Part shown: in pieces, positions 1 through 8,727 of the stretch
Layout: every line of letters starts with the position of its first letter
Numbering within the stretch: the first letter of the stretch is position 1
Source of the DNA: Streptomyces sp. NBC_00289
GTDB taxonomy: Bacteria; Actinomycetota; Actinomycetes; Streptomycetales; Streptomycetaceae
Direction of reading: 5' to 3'
Assembly: GCF_041435115.1 (NCBI RefSeq)
Contig: NZ_CP108046.1
Span: 310,001 to 374,000 of the forward strand
DNA: 64,000 nt
Made by a program: the position numbers and the translations under genes
Notes under the pieces: model-generated
The model's input: the letters and a program-made list of their open reading frames with translations, nothing else
Told to the model about the DNA's origin: nothing
Databases searched by the model: none

Positions 1-442
1 GAAACGCTCGGGCATGACGGATGGTTACGGGATCCCGCTCGGCCGGGTCCTGGCCGGAGCGAACCGCCACGACTCGCCGCTGCTCTCGCCGACCCTGGAC
101 CTGCTGGACGACCTCGGGCCGCTGCCCAACGACATCATGGTGCACCTGGACGCCGGCTACGACTCGGACAAGACCCGCGCTGAACTGGCGGCCCGCGACC
201 TGCGCGGACGCATCGCGCACAAGGGTGAGAAGGCGCCGATCCAGGCGAGCCGGCGGTGGCATGTCGAGCGTACGCACGCCTGGCAGAACGCCTTCTACCG
301 CCTTTCCCGCTGCTACGAACGCCGCGCTACCGTCGTCAACGCCTTCTTCGATCTCGCGGACACGATCATCACCATCCGTAGCCTGATCCGTCGAGCCTGG
401 GCCACCCATCGCTGGGACGAACGCCCCCACCGTCGCCCTTGA
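1..442 (+). pseudogene. IS5-family transposase, C-terminal part
   Basis: The reading frame is open at the window edge, so the N-terminus lies outside or is lost. The 142 residues from the first Met (base 14) carry the second half of an IS5-type DDE domain: HLDAGYDSDKTR holds the second catalytic Asp, and RRWHVERTHAW near residue 82 holds the catalytic Glu. The N-terminal half of a related but not identical transposase lies at 2164-2643 on the other strand and ends at the point (NRHDS) that falls near the start of this piece. Several silent differences in the overlap show that the two pieces come from different copies. It may be intact beyond the window, but nothing visible supports activity. 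Confidence 0.8.
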
Positions 443-536
443 GTACCCGCCCTGCGCGCCTACCATGAGGCCGAAGCCGCCAGCACAGGATGGGTGACCC
501 GAAGAAGACGGCCAACCGCCGTAGAAAGAAGTCGGC

Positions 537-1079
537 ATGCTGCCAGAGTCGGAATTCGCCGTCATCCTCGGGATGTCCCCCGAACAGCGTGCGGCCTTCG
601 TCGCAGGGGTAGCCGAGCGGGTCTTCGACCTGTACATGGACTGCGCACGGCCGTACCGCAGCAACGTTTGGGAAGCGATCACAGCTGCATGGGGCCGGGC
701 ATCCGGCGAGACCATACCTGGCGAGACCGCCGCTCGTCTGGCAGAAGCCCTCGATCAAGAAGCAGCCAGCTACTGCGACGATCTAGATGAGAGCATCGAC
801 ATTCCCTTTGAGGTGATCACCGCCGTCGGCCACGCGCTCAAGGCCGCCTTCTTCGGCGACCCCAAAGACGCTGAAGCGGCCGCGAACTTCGCGACGGGCG
901 GCATCGCCCGCGCAGCTCACGCATGCAACGACGATCAGGACAGGGCAGTACAGGAAGAACTCGGCTGGCAACTCGACTGGCTGCGTTACGTCAGTACGAC
1001 CGAGGCGGAAGCCACCCGCGACGGATTCTCAGCACGCACAGTGACCAAGCCGACTTGGTATCTGCGCTGGGAGAACTGA
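537..1079 (+). CDS. DUF416-like hypothetical protein
   Basis: This is a 180-residue, mostly helical, acidic protein with no signal peptide or membrane segment. It opens with MLPESEFAVILGMSPEQRAAF and ends with a Trp-rich tail (TWYLRWEN). The start of the family-like region (SPEQRAAFVAGVAERVFDLY) and the helical layout resemble DUF416-type proteins, a poorly characterised group that includes small immunity-like proteins of actinomycetes. That resemblance is from memory of the family and is not proof. Codon use is typical for the host. A purine-rich stretch (AGAAAGAAG) lies a few bases upstream of the ATG. The gene stands alone between transposase debris, so the context gives no function. Confidence 0.5.
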   Translation: MLPESEFAVILGMSPEQRAAFVAGVAERVFDLYMDCARPYRSNVWEAITAAWGRASGETIPGETAARLAEALDQEAASYCDDLDESIDIPFEVITAVGHALKAAFFGDPKDAEAAANFATGGIARAAHACNDDQDRAVQEELGWQLDWLRYVSTTEAEATRDGFSARTVTKPTWYLRWEN

Positions 1080-1134
1080 ACCCGCCAAACTGCACCGCCA
1101 CCAATCTGCGTGACCTCTACGTTCGGCCGATGGT

Positions 1135-1250
1135 CTTGAACTCGTCCGCGAGGTCGCCGAAAGGCTGCTGCAGGAACTGATCGAGGCCGAGGCCACCACA
1201 AAGATCGACGCCGAGTGGGGCGAACACACCGACACCCGCACCACCACGTC
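1135..1250 (+). pseudogene. IS256 transposase N-terminal scrap
   Basis: Frame 1 from base 1135 reads LELVREVAERLLQELIEAEA followed by a degraded acidic stretch. This matches the conserved N-terminal helix of IS256-type transposases (VREVLQEVLEAEM...), which is seen intact in the IS256 copy starting at 37067. No start codon or catalytic domain remains. Confidence 0.5.
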
Positions 1251-1420
1251 GAGGCGCACCACTACCTCGACGCTGACATGCCCTGGCTGGAACGCATGCA
1301 CCACAAGCGCCACTGGATCCTCGAACGTCGCGGCTTTACCGCCACCTCTCCCGGCCAGCTGCCCCAGCCGCCCTCCCGCCCCGTCGTCATCGCCGCCGAC
1401 CGGATCCCGCACCAGCCGCG

Positions 1421-1549
1421 GCGAACTCGCCGGTGCCACAGGTACGGCAGTGGGCCAAGGACCAGGGCATGGATGTGCCTGATCCAGGCCCACTCCGCAC
1501 CGACATCTGGGACGCTTGGTATGCGGCCCACGCCCAGCCGGTCGGCTGA
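1421..1549 (+). pseudogene. Lsr2-like C-terminal DNA-binding domain fragment
   Basis: Frame 2 ends with VRQWAKDQGMDVPDPGPL, then RTDIWDAWYAAH, and a stop at 1547-1549. This has the layout of the C-terminal domain of Lsr2, the actinobacterial nucleoid protein that silences AT-rich DNA: a conserved VR-WA---G start, a linker, and a second helix ending in -YxxAH. The N-terminal dimerisation domain and any start codon are not visible, so this is probably a fragment. The DNA between it and the IS256 scrap at 1135 is in another frame and was not recognised. Confidence 0.45.
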
Positions 1550-1597
1550 TCCATCATCACGGCCCGACCACTGGCTCGAATCGCCGGGTAGCCCCGC

Positions 1598-1846
1598 TCA
1601 GCCGGTGTGTCCTACATGCTCAATGTGCAGCGTGCTGTTCTGGACGTCGATGCGGTACAGGACCCTCCACGGGCCGCTGTGCAGACGCCGGTGGCTGCTT
1701 CCCCACGCGCGAGAGCCTTCGGGGGCCGGATCGTCCGCGAGCCGGTCCGTGGCATGCAGCAGTGCGTCCACGCCGGCGGAATCGGCCTTCAGAAGGCCGG
1801 CTGCCTCGTTGAGCGCTGTGGGCTCCCACGTGACGCTCCAGCTCAC
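1598..1846 (-). CDS. RelE/ParE-family toxin
   Basis: This is an 82-residue protein with the RelE/ParE fold pattern: an N-terminal beta strand (SWSVTWEPTAL), a helix (LLHATDRLADDP), then a basic strand-rich C-terminus (HRRLHSGPWRVLYRIDVQNSTLHIEHVGH). The motif WRVLYRID is typical of RelE-type mRNA interferases, which cleave mRNA at the ribosome when the antitoxin is lost. It starts at a GTG that overlaps the antitoxin stop as GTGA (1843-1846), so the two are translationally coupled. Full length for the family. The IS630-type element begins only about 30 bases upstream of the antitoxin gene, so the native promoter may have been altered. Confidence 0.85.
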   Translation of the reverse strand: MSWSVTWEPTALNEAAGLLKADSAGVDALLHATDRLADDPAPEGSRAWGSSHRRLHSGPWRVLYRIDVQNSTLHIEHVGHTG

Positions 1847-2109
1847 TCTCCGCTCCGGCCTGCTGCGTCGAGGAGTGCGAGACGCGCCTCGGCATGCGAG
1901 ACGGGAGCCGGAGTGATCCCCAGGGCCCTGTCGCGCTCCAGGCGCGCGACGGCCAGGGCGTCTTCGAGGTCTTCCAGCTCCGCCGGGGAGATCAGGACGG
2001 CGGCGGGTGTCCCCCGGTCGGTGAGGGTGATGTGCTCGTGCTGGGCGGCACGACGCGCGAGGTCGCCTAGACAGGTGCGGGCTTCAGCGATCGGATAGGT
2101 ACTCGACAT
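1843..2109 (-). CDS. Phd/YefM-family antitoxin
   Basis: This 88-residue protein begins MSSTYPIAEARTCLGDLARR. The pattern of an early aromatic residue, AR--L--L, then HITLTDRGTPAAVLISP is the signature of Phd/YefM antitoxins. These bind their own promoter through the N-terminal domain and cap the toxin with an acidic C-terminal tail (here LEDLEDALAVARLERD). An upstream in-frame start at 2130 would add seven residues, but the shorter form begins where the family does. The gene sits directly before the RelE-like toxin with a 4-base overlap, forming one operon. Confidence 0.85.
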   Translation of the reverse strand: MSSTYPIAEARTCLGDLARRAAQHEHITLTDRGTPAAVLISPAELEDLEDALAVARLERDRALGITPAPVSHAEARLALLDAAGRSGE

Positions 2110-2163
2110 GAATCTAGAGTACACCCACATAACACTTAGTGTGATGCGCCGGAAATCGCGGGC

Positions 2164-2643
2164 TTAGGAGTCATGCCGGTTGGCTCCGGCCAGGACGCGG
2201 CCCAGCGGAATGCCGTAACCATCCGTCATGCCCGAGCGCTTCAGGCCCTGTTTGCCGCGGTCCACGGGGGAACGCCCGGCGACCTCGCCGCCGCCGGGGG
2301 CCTTGGTGATCGAGCCGTCGACGGCGATCTGGTCCAGGACGAGGCCCACGATCCGGTCGTAAGACTCCAGCGCGATCTGCTTGAACCTGTCGAAGACGCC
2401 GAGCCGGATCCACTCGTTGCGGCGGTTGCGGATCGTTGTGGCCGAGCACGTCGTGTCGGCGATCGCCTGGTAGGAGCAGCCGAAGCGCAGCAGCTGCAGC
2501 ATCTTGTCGAAGATGATCCGGTCGCTGATGCGTTGGCGGTGGCAGCCCAGCGGATGGTCCGGGTGGTCTTCCGGTCGTTCGGGCAGCAAGGCAGCGAATT
2601 GGCCCCAGAGCGGTTCGGTCAGCCATGATGGCAGCGCAGGCAC
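2164..2643 (-). pseudogene. IS5-family transposase, N-terminal part
   Basis: The 159 residues from Met at 2643 contain the N-terminal helical region of an IS5-type transposase (WLTEPLWGQFAALLPER, then FDKMLQLLRFGCSYQAIAD) and the first catalytic Asp region (LDQIAVDGSITKAPGGGE). The frame stops right after NRHDS, where the DNA switches to the right end of the IS630 element. The C-terminal half with the rest of the DDE triad is therefore gone. Its own left end, beginning near 2677 (GAGTTACGACGCTCTGTG on the minus strand), falls inside the last codons of the IS630 transposase. Confidence 0.8.
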
Positions 2644-2857
2644 AGGTCTCCCCAGTGATCACAGAGCGTCGTAACTCCATGGTGAGGTAGTCGGCGAGGG
2701 ATTTGAGGATCTCGTCGGCGGTCTTGGTCCAAGTGAAGGGCCTGGGGTTCTCGTTCCACGAGACGATCCATGCCCGGATGTCGTCTTCGAGCGCCTTCAC
2801 CGAGGTGTGGACGCCACGGCGGATGAGTTTGTCGGTCAGCAGGCCGAACCACCGCTC

Positions 2858-5415
2858 GTCGGGTAGGACCGCTGCATTGCTGCAGCGGTCCCCCCTCAGA
2901 ACCGGCCGTGCCCGCTTTCCGAGCAACCGGCTCAAGCAAGCCCCTTGGGCTCGCGGGCGAACAGAAGTGCTGGTCACCGGCCGGGGCCAGTGGCCAGCCG
3001 ACGCTGGCAGTGGGTGTGTATCAGGCGTGAGGCGGCGGGTTTGTCCGGCTTGCCGTTGCCCGCATCGGTAGTGATCGCGTGTTTGCGGATCGCGGTGCGG
3101 GTGACCTTGAGCCACTGCTCCCACTGGTCGGGGGTTTGCGGCTCGTGGTCGGCGTGCAGCAGCAGCCCTCCGCAGAGCGGGCATCGGCCGTCTTGCATCT
3201 GCAGCAGATGCAAGGTGCCTTTGCCCAGCGGGAGTTTGCCGCGGCGGCGCCGCTTGGCCCAGAAGTCGGCCAGGGCGGGATCGTCGGTTGACGCTCTCCC
3301 TGGCACCATCCGGTGCCGGACGATCGGCGTCCAGGCGAACTTGTAGAGGTAGAAACCGCTGGTGCGGTCCCCGAATACCCATGTGTCCTGCCTGAACGGG
3401 TTGAACATGCCGAAGTACCGGGCGGTCACCCAGCGCATCGGCTTGTTCGGGTGGGAGAACTTGGCCCACTTGTAGACCAGTCTCCACACGTAGGCGTCCA
3501 GCGAGTTGAACGCCCGCTTGGACACCCCGATCCGGTAGTAAGCGACCCAGCCCTTGATGATCGGGTTGAGCTTGGCGATCACCGCGTCGGCGTTGGCCCC
3601 TCGCAGGGCCAGCACTTCGGCGGCAAGCCGTTCCCGGATCCGCCGCAGGGCCGCGTTGCTCGGCTTGGTCAGCAACTTTCCGCGATAGCGTCGGATGTTG
3701 AACCCCAGGAAGTCGCAGCCCTCATCGAGGTGGACAATGCGCGTCTTGTCCTCATTGAAAGCCAGCCCCCGGGGCGCGAGCCACGCGGCCAGCCGAGCCT
3801 TGACCTGCTCGGCCTGTTCCCGAGAATGACACAGGGCGAGAAGGTCGTCGGCGTAGACGACCAGAACCGGAGAATCGCGCGCCAGAATCGTGGCATCACT
3901 GCCGAGAGCCTGGTAGCGGACTCCAGCGGCCTTTCCCATTCCGTGCAAGGCGATGTTCAACAACGCGGGACTGATCACCCCGCCCTGGGGAGTTCCCTCC
4001 ACCGTCGGGGTGAACCAACCTTTCTCGACCACACCGGCCTTCAGCCATCCGGCAACCATTCCCCTCGCGGGAAAGTCCCCCAATGACGCGAGCAGGTGAT
4101 CGTGGTCGATTCGGTCGAATGCCGCTTTCAAGTCAGCGTCGAGCACCCACAGGCGTTTAGCATTCTTGCCGCTCGCCGTCGTGTGGATGGCAACGATCGC
4201 GTCATGGCAGCCGCGACCGGGGCGAAATCCGTAGACCTTCGGTTCCAGCCGTGCCTCCCACTCGGGCTCCAGTGCATTCAGCGTCAGAGCTTGTAGGCAT
4301 CTGTCTGCGATCACGGGAATTCCGAGTGGGCGCTGTTTCCCATTCGCCTTGGCTATATACACCCGCTTGACGGGCTTGGGCTTCCACGGGGCCGCGTCAT
4401 GCTGGACCCAGTCGGCCAAATCGGCCTTTCCCTGGGGCAGCAGGACGACTTTCCCGTCGATGCCCGCCGTCTTGCGGCCATCGTTGACCTCCGTGACCCG
4501 CCGCACACTCGCGAGTGTGTTGGCGCGGGAGCGGAGCATCAACTTCTGCAGGTTCCGGACCTTGGCCAGGTCTCCTGCCTGCGATGCCGTAAAGATGCGT
4601 TGCCGCAGACGCCGTACGTCGTCCTCGACCTTCCGCCAGTCGATCGACGGCCAGTCGGTGATCTCGTCCTCCGGTCCGTTCGCCATGCCGGCTGCGGTCG
4701 CAGCGGCTTGCGCCGCCCCAGCCACGTGTGTCGTCACGGCGTCCAACTTGCCCTTCGGTTCAGGTGTCTTTGGTCATCGTTTCTTCACGGGCTCACCAGA
4801 CCCACGTCAGCACCTTTTCAGGTCGAGGCATCGGCCCCTATCCGGCCAGTTATGCGGGAACCGCCGACGGAGGTGTCGGCATATGGTTCCCGGTTTCCTG
4901 CTGCCTTTCGGCGACCGGCATTCGCTTGTTGGGTCTTCCTGCATCCGCTGGAGAGTTGGGCCTTCCTCGCGGTTGGCTTACCAGGCCAGAACTGCATTGC
5001 CTGGACTCCATCGGGGTTGTCACGTTCCGCATGAGAGAGATGCTGCCGGGGAGGGCGCCCTCTGCACCCCGGGGACGGCGGTGCACTCCCGACCGGTCAA
5101 GTATCTCCAGTCGGCGCCTGCCGCTTTCCAACGGCCAGTCCCTATCTCCCGCTGAAACAACCCATCGGCGAGAGTGATCATGACGAGGCATCATCAAGGG
5201 TTCATTCGCATTCACCCGTCCGGCATTTCCCAGCCTGTAACCCCCGGATGGAACGAGGATCCTTGGGCATTTCCTCAGGCTTCGCACCCCGCGATTACTC
5301 GCAACGCACGCTGAGGCGGGAACGAGCCTTGCACACTGGCTCGGGTCCTACACCTTCGACATCGGCCGAACCTCCTTGGTGATTACCACTCTTCTCAAGC
5401 GACTTCGTGTCGCAC
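2858..5415 (-). mobile_element. Group II intron 1 (complete, in IS630 transposase)
   Basis: Read on the minus strand, the intron begins GTGCGACACGAAG at 5415, matching the GTGYG consensus. It ends CTACCCGAC at 2858, an AY-type 3' end. Just before the end lie a domain V-like sequence (GAGCCGGTTGCTCGG ... GGCCGGTTC) and a domain VI hairpin (GGACCGCTGCA, loop GCAA, TGCAGCGGTCC). The length is 2558 bases, with an open reverse transcriptase/maturase frame at 4746-2974. The exon junction restores the conserved IS630 sequence NQV-ERWF exactly, which fixes both boundaries. Group II introns are self-splicing ribozymes that move by retrohoming. Confidence 0.9.
2974..4746 (-). CDS. ltrA: Group II intron reverse transcriptase/maturase with HNH domain
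   Basis: The 590-residue intron-encoded protein helps the intron RNA fold and splice and copies it into new DNA targets. Reverse transcriptase motifs are in order: GKQRPLGIPVIADR, VYGFRPGRGCHDAI, LDADLKAAFDRIDH, GTPQGGVISPALLN, and the active site VVYADDLLAL near residue 300. A maturase (X) domain follows (IKGWVAYYRIG, YFGMFNP). The C-terminus carries a zinc/HNH endonuclease region (RCPLCGGLLLHADHEPQT ... IHTHCQRR), so the protein has all domains needed for mobility. The start used is a TTG with AAGGG upstream; an ATG at about 4686 is an alternative. No frameshift is seen. Confidence 0.92.
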   Translation of the reverse strand: MDAVTTHVAGAAQAAATAAGMANGPEDEITDWPSIDWRKVEDDVRRLRQRIFTASQAGDLAKVRNLQKLMLRSRANTLASVRRVTEVNDGRKTAGIDGKVVLLPQGKADLADWVQHDAAPWKPKPVKRVYIAKANGKQRPLGIPVIADRCLQALTLNALEPEWEARLEPKVYGFRPGRGCHDAIVAIHTTASGKNAKRLWVLDADLKAAFDRIDHDHLLASLGDFPARGMVAGWLKAGVVEKGWFTPTVEGTPQGGVISPALLNIALHGMGKAAGVRYQALGSDATILARDSPVLVVYADDLLALCHSREQAEQVKARLAAWLAPRGLAFNEDKTRIVHLDEGCDFLGFNIRRYRGKLLTKPSNAALRRIRERLAAEVLALRGANADAVIAKLNPIIKGWVAYYRIGVSKRAFNSLDAYVWRLVYKWAKFSHPNKPMRWVTARYFGMFNPFRQDTWVFGDRTSGFYLYKFAWTPIVRHRMVPGRASTDDPALADFWAKRRRRGKLPLGKGTLHLLQMQDGRCPLCGGLLLHADHEPQTPDQWEQWLKVTRTAIRKHAITTDAGNGKPDKPAASRLIHTHCQRRLATGPGR

Positions 5416-6826
5416 GACCTGGTTGGTCCAGGAGGAGCCGGTCGGGGTGAAGTGGACGTGGAATCGGGGGTGTCTGCCGAGCCAGGTCTTGATCTCGGGA
5501 GTGTTGTGGGTGGCGTAGTTGTCACACGCCAGGTGCACGTCGAGTCCGGCGGGGACCGCCTTGTCTATCGTAACCAGGAACGTCTTGAACTCGATGGCCC
5601 GGTGGCGGCGGTGCAGTTCACCGATGACGGTCCCGTCGGCGATGTTGAAGGCGGCGAACAGGCTGGTGATGCCGTGCCGCAGGTAGTCGTGGGTGCGCCG
5701 TTGGGGCATGCCCGGCATCATCGGAAGTACCGGCTGCGAGCGGTCCAGGGCCTGGATCTGGGACTTCTCGTCCACGCATAACACCACCGCCTTCTCAGGC
5801 GGGTTGTGGTACAGGCCCACGACGTCGACGACCTTCGCGACGAACTGCGGGTCGGTGGAGAGCTTGAAGGCATCCTGCAGGTGCGGCTTGAGGTCGAACC
5901 GTTTCCAGATCCGGCCGATGGTGGACTTCGACAGCCCGGTCCGGGCCGCCATGGAAGCCCGCGACCAGTGCGTGTCCTGGCCCCGGAGTGGATTCCAGCG
6001 TCGCGGCGATGACGTCCTCGACCTGATCGAGCAGGAGAGACGGCGGCCGCCCCGGCCGCGGCTCGTCGACCAGCCCGTCCAGCCGCTGCTTGACGAACCG
6101 AGCCCGCCAGCGGCTCACCAACTGCTCGCGCACCCCGAGCTCCGCCGCCACCTGCTTGTTCGTCCCGCCCTCCGCGCACCGCAGCACGATCCTCGCCCGC
6201 AGGGCCAGGAACTGCGCGGTCTTCGCCCGCCTCGCCCACCGCATCAGCTGAGCCCGTTCGTCATCACTGAGCACCAGCTCCAACTTGCGCCGGCCCGGCC
6301 GCGGCTCATCCGCAAGCCCGGCCATCCGCTGGTCAACGAACCGCGAGCGCCACTTCCTCACCGTTTCCACGGTCACCTTGAACTCCGCCGCGACACGCGT
6401 ATTCGGCTTCCCCTCCGCGCATGCCAAGACGATGCGTGCCCGCTCGGCAAGACAGGGCGCCACTGCCCCGCCCGCCCAGCGCAGCAACTCGGCGCGCTCC
6501 TCATCGGACAGCACCACTTCGACGGCACGAGGACCCCGGGACATGAAAACAGGCTACAGACTTAAGCCCGCGATTTCCGGCCCATCACATTAGGCGAACT
6601 GGCCCCGGTGGCGGACGTGGAGGCCGGCCAGCTGCGGCCAGGCGGCATGGGCGCTCATGTTCAGGTACAGCTCAAGCTGGAGCCGGGTGTGTTCCGAGGG
6701 CGTTGGCACAGCGGACATCCTGCCGCAGGGCCGGGGATCGGGATGGGGCAGGATGCGGCCTGTCGTAATCCACTTCTCGTGATCCGCATGTCTGCCTTGC
6801 CCGTTGCCTCCGCCTGCCCGATCACT

Positions 6827-7699
6827 GAGCTTGTTCAGTTCGGCTACTGATCGGGTGACGTGTGGTGAGGGCGGAACGGGCAGAGCCCCAGGGCTGTTGA
6901 GCGAGGTGTCTACGCTCAACTCTTCAGCCTTGGGGCTCTGTTGGTTCCTTATCGTGCCGTACTCGATGTTCCGCATGCCCTGGTGGAGTGGGTCACGATG
7001 CTCATCGTCACCCGTGAAGGTGACCGCAGGTGCAAGCTGCCAGCGTCCGAGCGCGCCCTGGTCACACTGGTATACCTGCGGAAGAACGACACCCTGCGTC
7101 AGCTCGCGGCCGGCTTCGGTATCAGCCTGGGCACCGCACACGCCCACGTGCACGCCGTGATCGGCCACCTCGCAGAGCTCGCGCCCGGTCTGACCGCGGC
7201 CCTGAGATCGCCCCGACGCCCGCTACCTGCTGCTGGAGGGGACACTCGCCGAGTGCGACCGGACCGGCGACGGCCGGGCGGACTACTGGGGAAAGCACCG
7301 CCGGCACGGCGTGAACCTGCAGGTGGTGACCGCTCCGGACGGCACGCTGGTGTGGATCTCGCCCGCGCTGCCCGGCCGGACCCACGATCTGACCGCGGCC
7401 CGACGGCACCGGATCATCGCTACGTGTATCCGCCTGGGCATCCCGATCCTGGCCGACCGCGGCTACCAGGGCGCCGGTGACATCGTCGTCGTGCCCCACA
7501 GACGACGACCGGGCAAAGACCTCACCGTCAAACAGAGAAGCGTCAACCGGGCGCACTCGCGTCTGCGGTGGCCTGTCGAGAGATCCATCGCATCGGTCAA
7601 GACCTGGCGGATCCTCCGCAAAGCCCGCTGCAACCCGAGCCGGATGACGTCAATCGCCAGAGCCATTCTCACCCTGGAGACTCACCGCTGAACAAGCTC
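6827..7699 (+). mobile_element. IS5-type element, 873 bp (type alpha, copy 1)
   Basis: The ends begin GAGCTTGTTCAG and are inverted at 7688-7699. The target triplet ACT is repeated at 6824-6826 and 7700-7702, so this copy is complete and its flanks are unrearranged. Size, short terminal repeats and a 3-bp duplication fit the smaller IS5 subgroup. It sits in IS630-type debris. A second, truncated copy with nearly identical sequence lies at 11424-12117. Confidence 0.88.
6941..7691 (+). pseudogene. IS5-type transposase in two frames (alpha copy 1)
   Basis: The first frame (6941 to about 7210) encodes the helical DNA-binding part: [20 protein letters not shown], then [19 protein letters not shown]. 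The rest is one frame away: [12 protein letters not shown] (first Asp region out of frame in the first ORF), [23 protein letters not shown] (second Asp), and LRWPVERSIASVKTWRIL (Glu). The shift lies at the C4 run about 7209-7212 and needs a +1 step. Copy 2 has the same shift, so it is either programmed frameshifting or an inherited lesion. The start is a TTG, in the position equivalent to that used by the 872-bp relatives in this window. Confidence 0.75.
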
Positions 7700-7702
7700 A
7701 CT

Positions 7703-8200
7703 CTGACCGCTTCCGAGCGCAAGCGGCTCAAGACGATGGCGGTCACAAGACAGAGCACCGGCTCCGTCAGCGCGCCCAGGTCGTCCTGCACGCGGCCCGG
7801 AATCGCTCGAACGCCCGCATCGCCGGGGAGACCAGGCTGCACCTGGACACCGTCCGCACCTGGCGCGGCCGATTTGCCGAGCACCGGCTGCCCGCCCGGT
7901 CCGACCGCAAGCGCTCCGGCCGTCCGACCTACTTCACGCCGTTGCAGGCGCCCAGGTCAAGGCCCTGGCCTGTCAGCTGCCCGCCGAGAGCGGGGTTCCG
8001 CTGTCGCGCTGGTCGACCCGGAGCTGGCCCGCGAGGTCGTCGCCCGCGCGATCTCCGCCTCCACCGTGCGGTGCTGGCTCAAGCAGGACGCGCTCAAGGG
8101 GAGGGTTCTTGCGGAGTACGAGACGTTGGACAAGAAGGGCAAGGACACCAGCGACGAGGAGATCGAGAAGCTCAAGGCGGATGACCCCGACCATGGGTGC
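7703..8200 (+). pseudogene. IS630-like transposase N-terminal debris
   Basis: Right after the IS5-type element, the three frames together give LTASERKRLKTM, HRLRQRAQVVLHAARN, LHLDTVRTWRGRFAEHRLP and ISASTVRCWLKQDAL. This is the HTH and linker region of an IS630-like transposase with at least two frameshifts and no catalytic domain. From about 8095 the sequence changes to RVLAEYETLDKKGKDTSDEE, which resembles the start of an IS3-type OrfA, so two remnants may be fused here. No complete gene. Confidence 0.5.
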
Positions 8201-8544
8201 GCACCCTCATGGTCCTTTGCGGCGCTGCTTCATGTGAGGGAGCGTCACGGGGCGGGTAGTGGTGTTTGGGCGTTGATTACTCATTCTGCGAGGAGGTGTC
8301 GGGGGTGAGGGTGGTGTCCGAGGCAGTTTTCGCATCATGTGCTGTGAGCCGGGATGGTCAGTCAAGAGAGGAGCCCTTGACCTCGGAAGAGGCCACTGTC
8401 ACCAGCGGGACAATCGGTGGCAACCCTTGACGAGTAGTCCCTTCACAGTGCCGGTTCGCATGCTTGTGCAGGGGTCTCGCCCTGCCTGCAGGGGGTTGCG
8501 TCCAGAGAAGTGGTGTACGGGTTCGACCTGATCCGGGGGTTTGC
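8201..8544. other. Gene-free stretch
   Basis: About 340 bases without a convincing reading frame, RNA gene or terminal repeat. Both strands were read. The sequence looks like scrambled junction DNA between remnants of transposons. Confidence 0.5.
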
Positions 8545-8727
8545 TCCGGCATCGGGATGGTGCCCGCACGTCGCACCGACGTGGTCGGCATCTTCCCCGA
8601 CCGCACCACCGTCATCCGCCTGGTCGGCGCGGTCCTGGCCGAGCAGAACGACGAATGGACCGAAGCCCGCCACTACACGGGCATCGAACTCCTCGCCAAA
8701 GCCCGCCTCCACCCGATCGCCGGACGG
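8545..8727 (+). pseudogene. IS256 transposase C-terminal remnant
   Basis: The frame reads [20 protein letters not shown] then [20 protein letters not shown]. This is the conserved C-terminal block of IS256-type transposases (GIFPN-A---RLVGA-L-EQNDEW-----Y). Nothing upstream matches the rest of the gene. It ends abruptly at the IS6-type fragment on the opposite strand. Confidence 0.75.

Larger units (their letters stand above)
2678..6544 (-). pseudogene. IS630-family transposase split by group II intron
   Basis: Exon 1 runs from the ATG at 6544 to 5416 and exon 2 from 2857 to about 2678. The protein has two successive IS630-type helix-turn-helix blocks (residues about 9-85 and 96-172, the second starting [18 protein letters not shown]), where normal family members have one. 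The DDE domain follows: VVLCVDEKSQIQAL (first Asp), DVHLACDNYATH (second Asp), then FTPTGSSWTNQV at the intron, and ERWFGLLTDKLIRRGVH (Glu) after it. A single-base shift in the C4 run at 5981-5984 (one extra base) breaks the frame between the HTH part and the DDE part. Splicing would join CAGGTC to GAGCGG in frame. The last few codons are replaced by an IS5 fragment. Probably inactive. Confidence 0.8.
2139..6590 (-). mobile_element. IS630-type element with nested insertions
   Basis: Two matching ends point inward. The right one starts after TA at 2137-2138 and the left one after TA at 6591-6592 (read on the minus strand). They share the core CCGGAAATCGCGGGCTTA and match at about 27 of 30 positions. 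IS630 elements duplicate a TA target, as seen here. Inside, read on the minus strand, are a transposase gene with duplicated HTH domains (from 6544), a group II intron (5415-2858), the last part of the transposase gene (2857 to about 2678), and an IS5-type fragment (about 2677-2164) that abuts the right end. The original IS630 would have been roughly 1.4 kb. Confidence 0.8.

Noticed and set aside
1..2643. Treating the IS5 halves at 1-442 and 2164-2643 as one gene split by inversion
   Set aside because: They overlap by about 25 residues and differ at several silent positions in that overlap, so they are parts of two different copies.
2974..4746. Reverse transcriptase of a retron or diversity-generating element
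   Set aside because: Maturase and HNH domains, a domain V/VI structure and exact exon joining show a group II intron; there is no template/variable repeat pair or msr/msd-type RNA.
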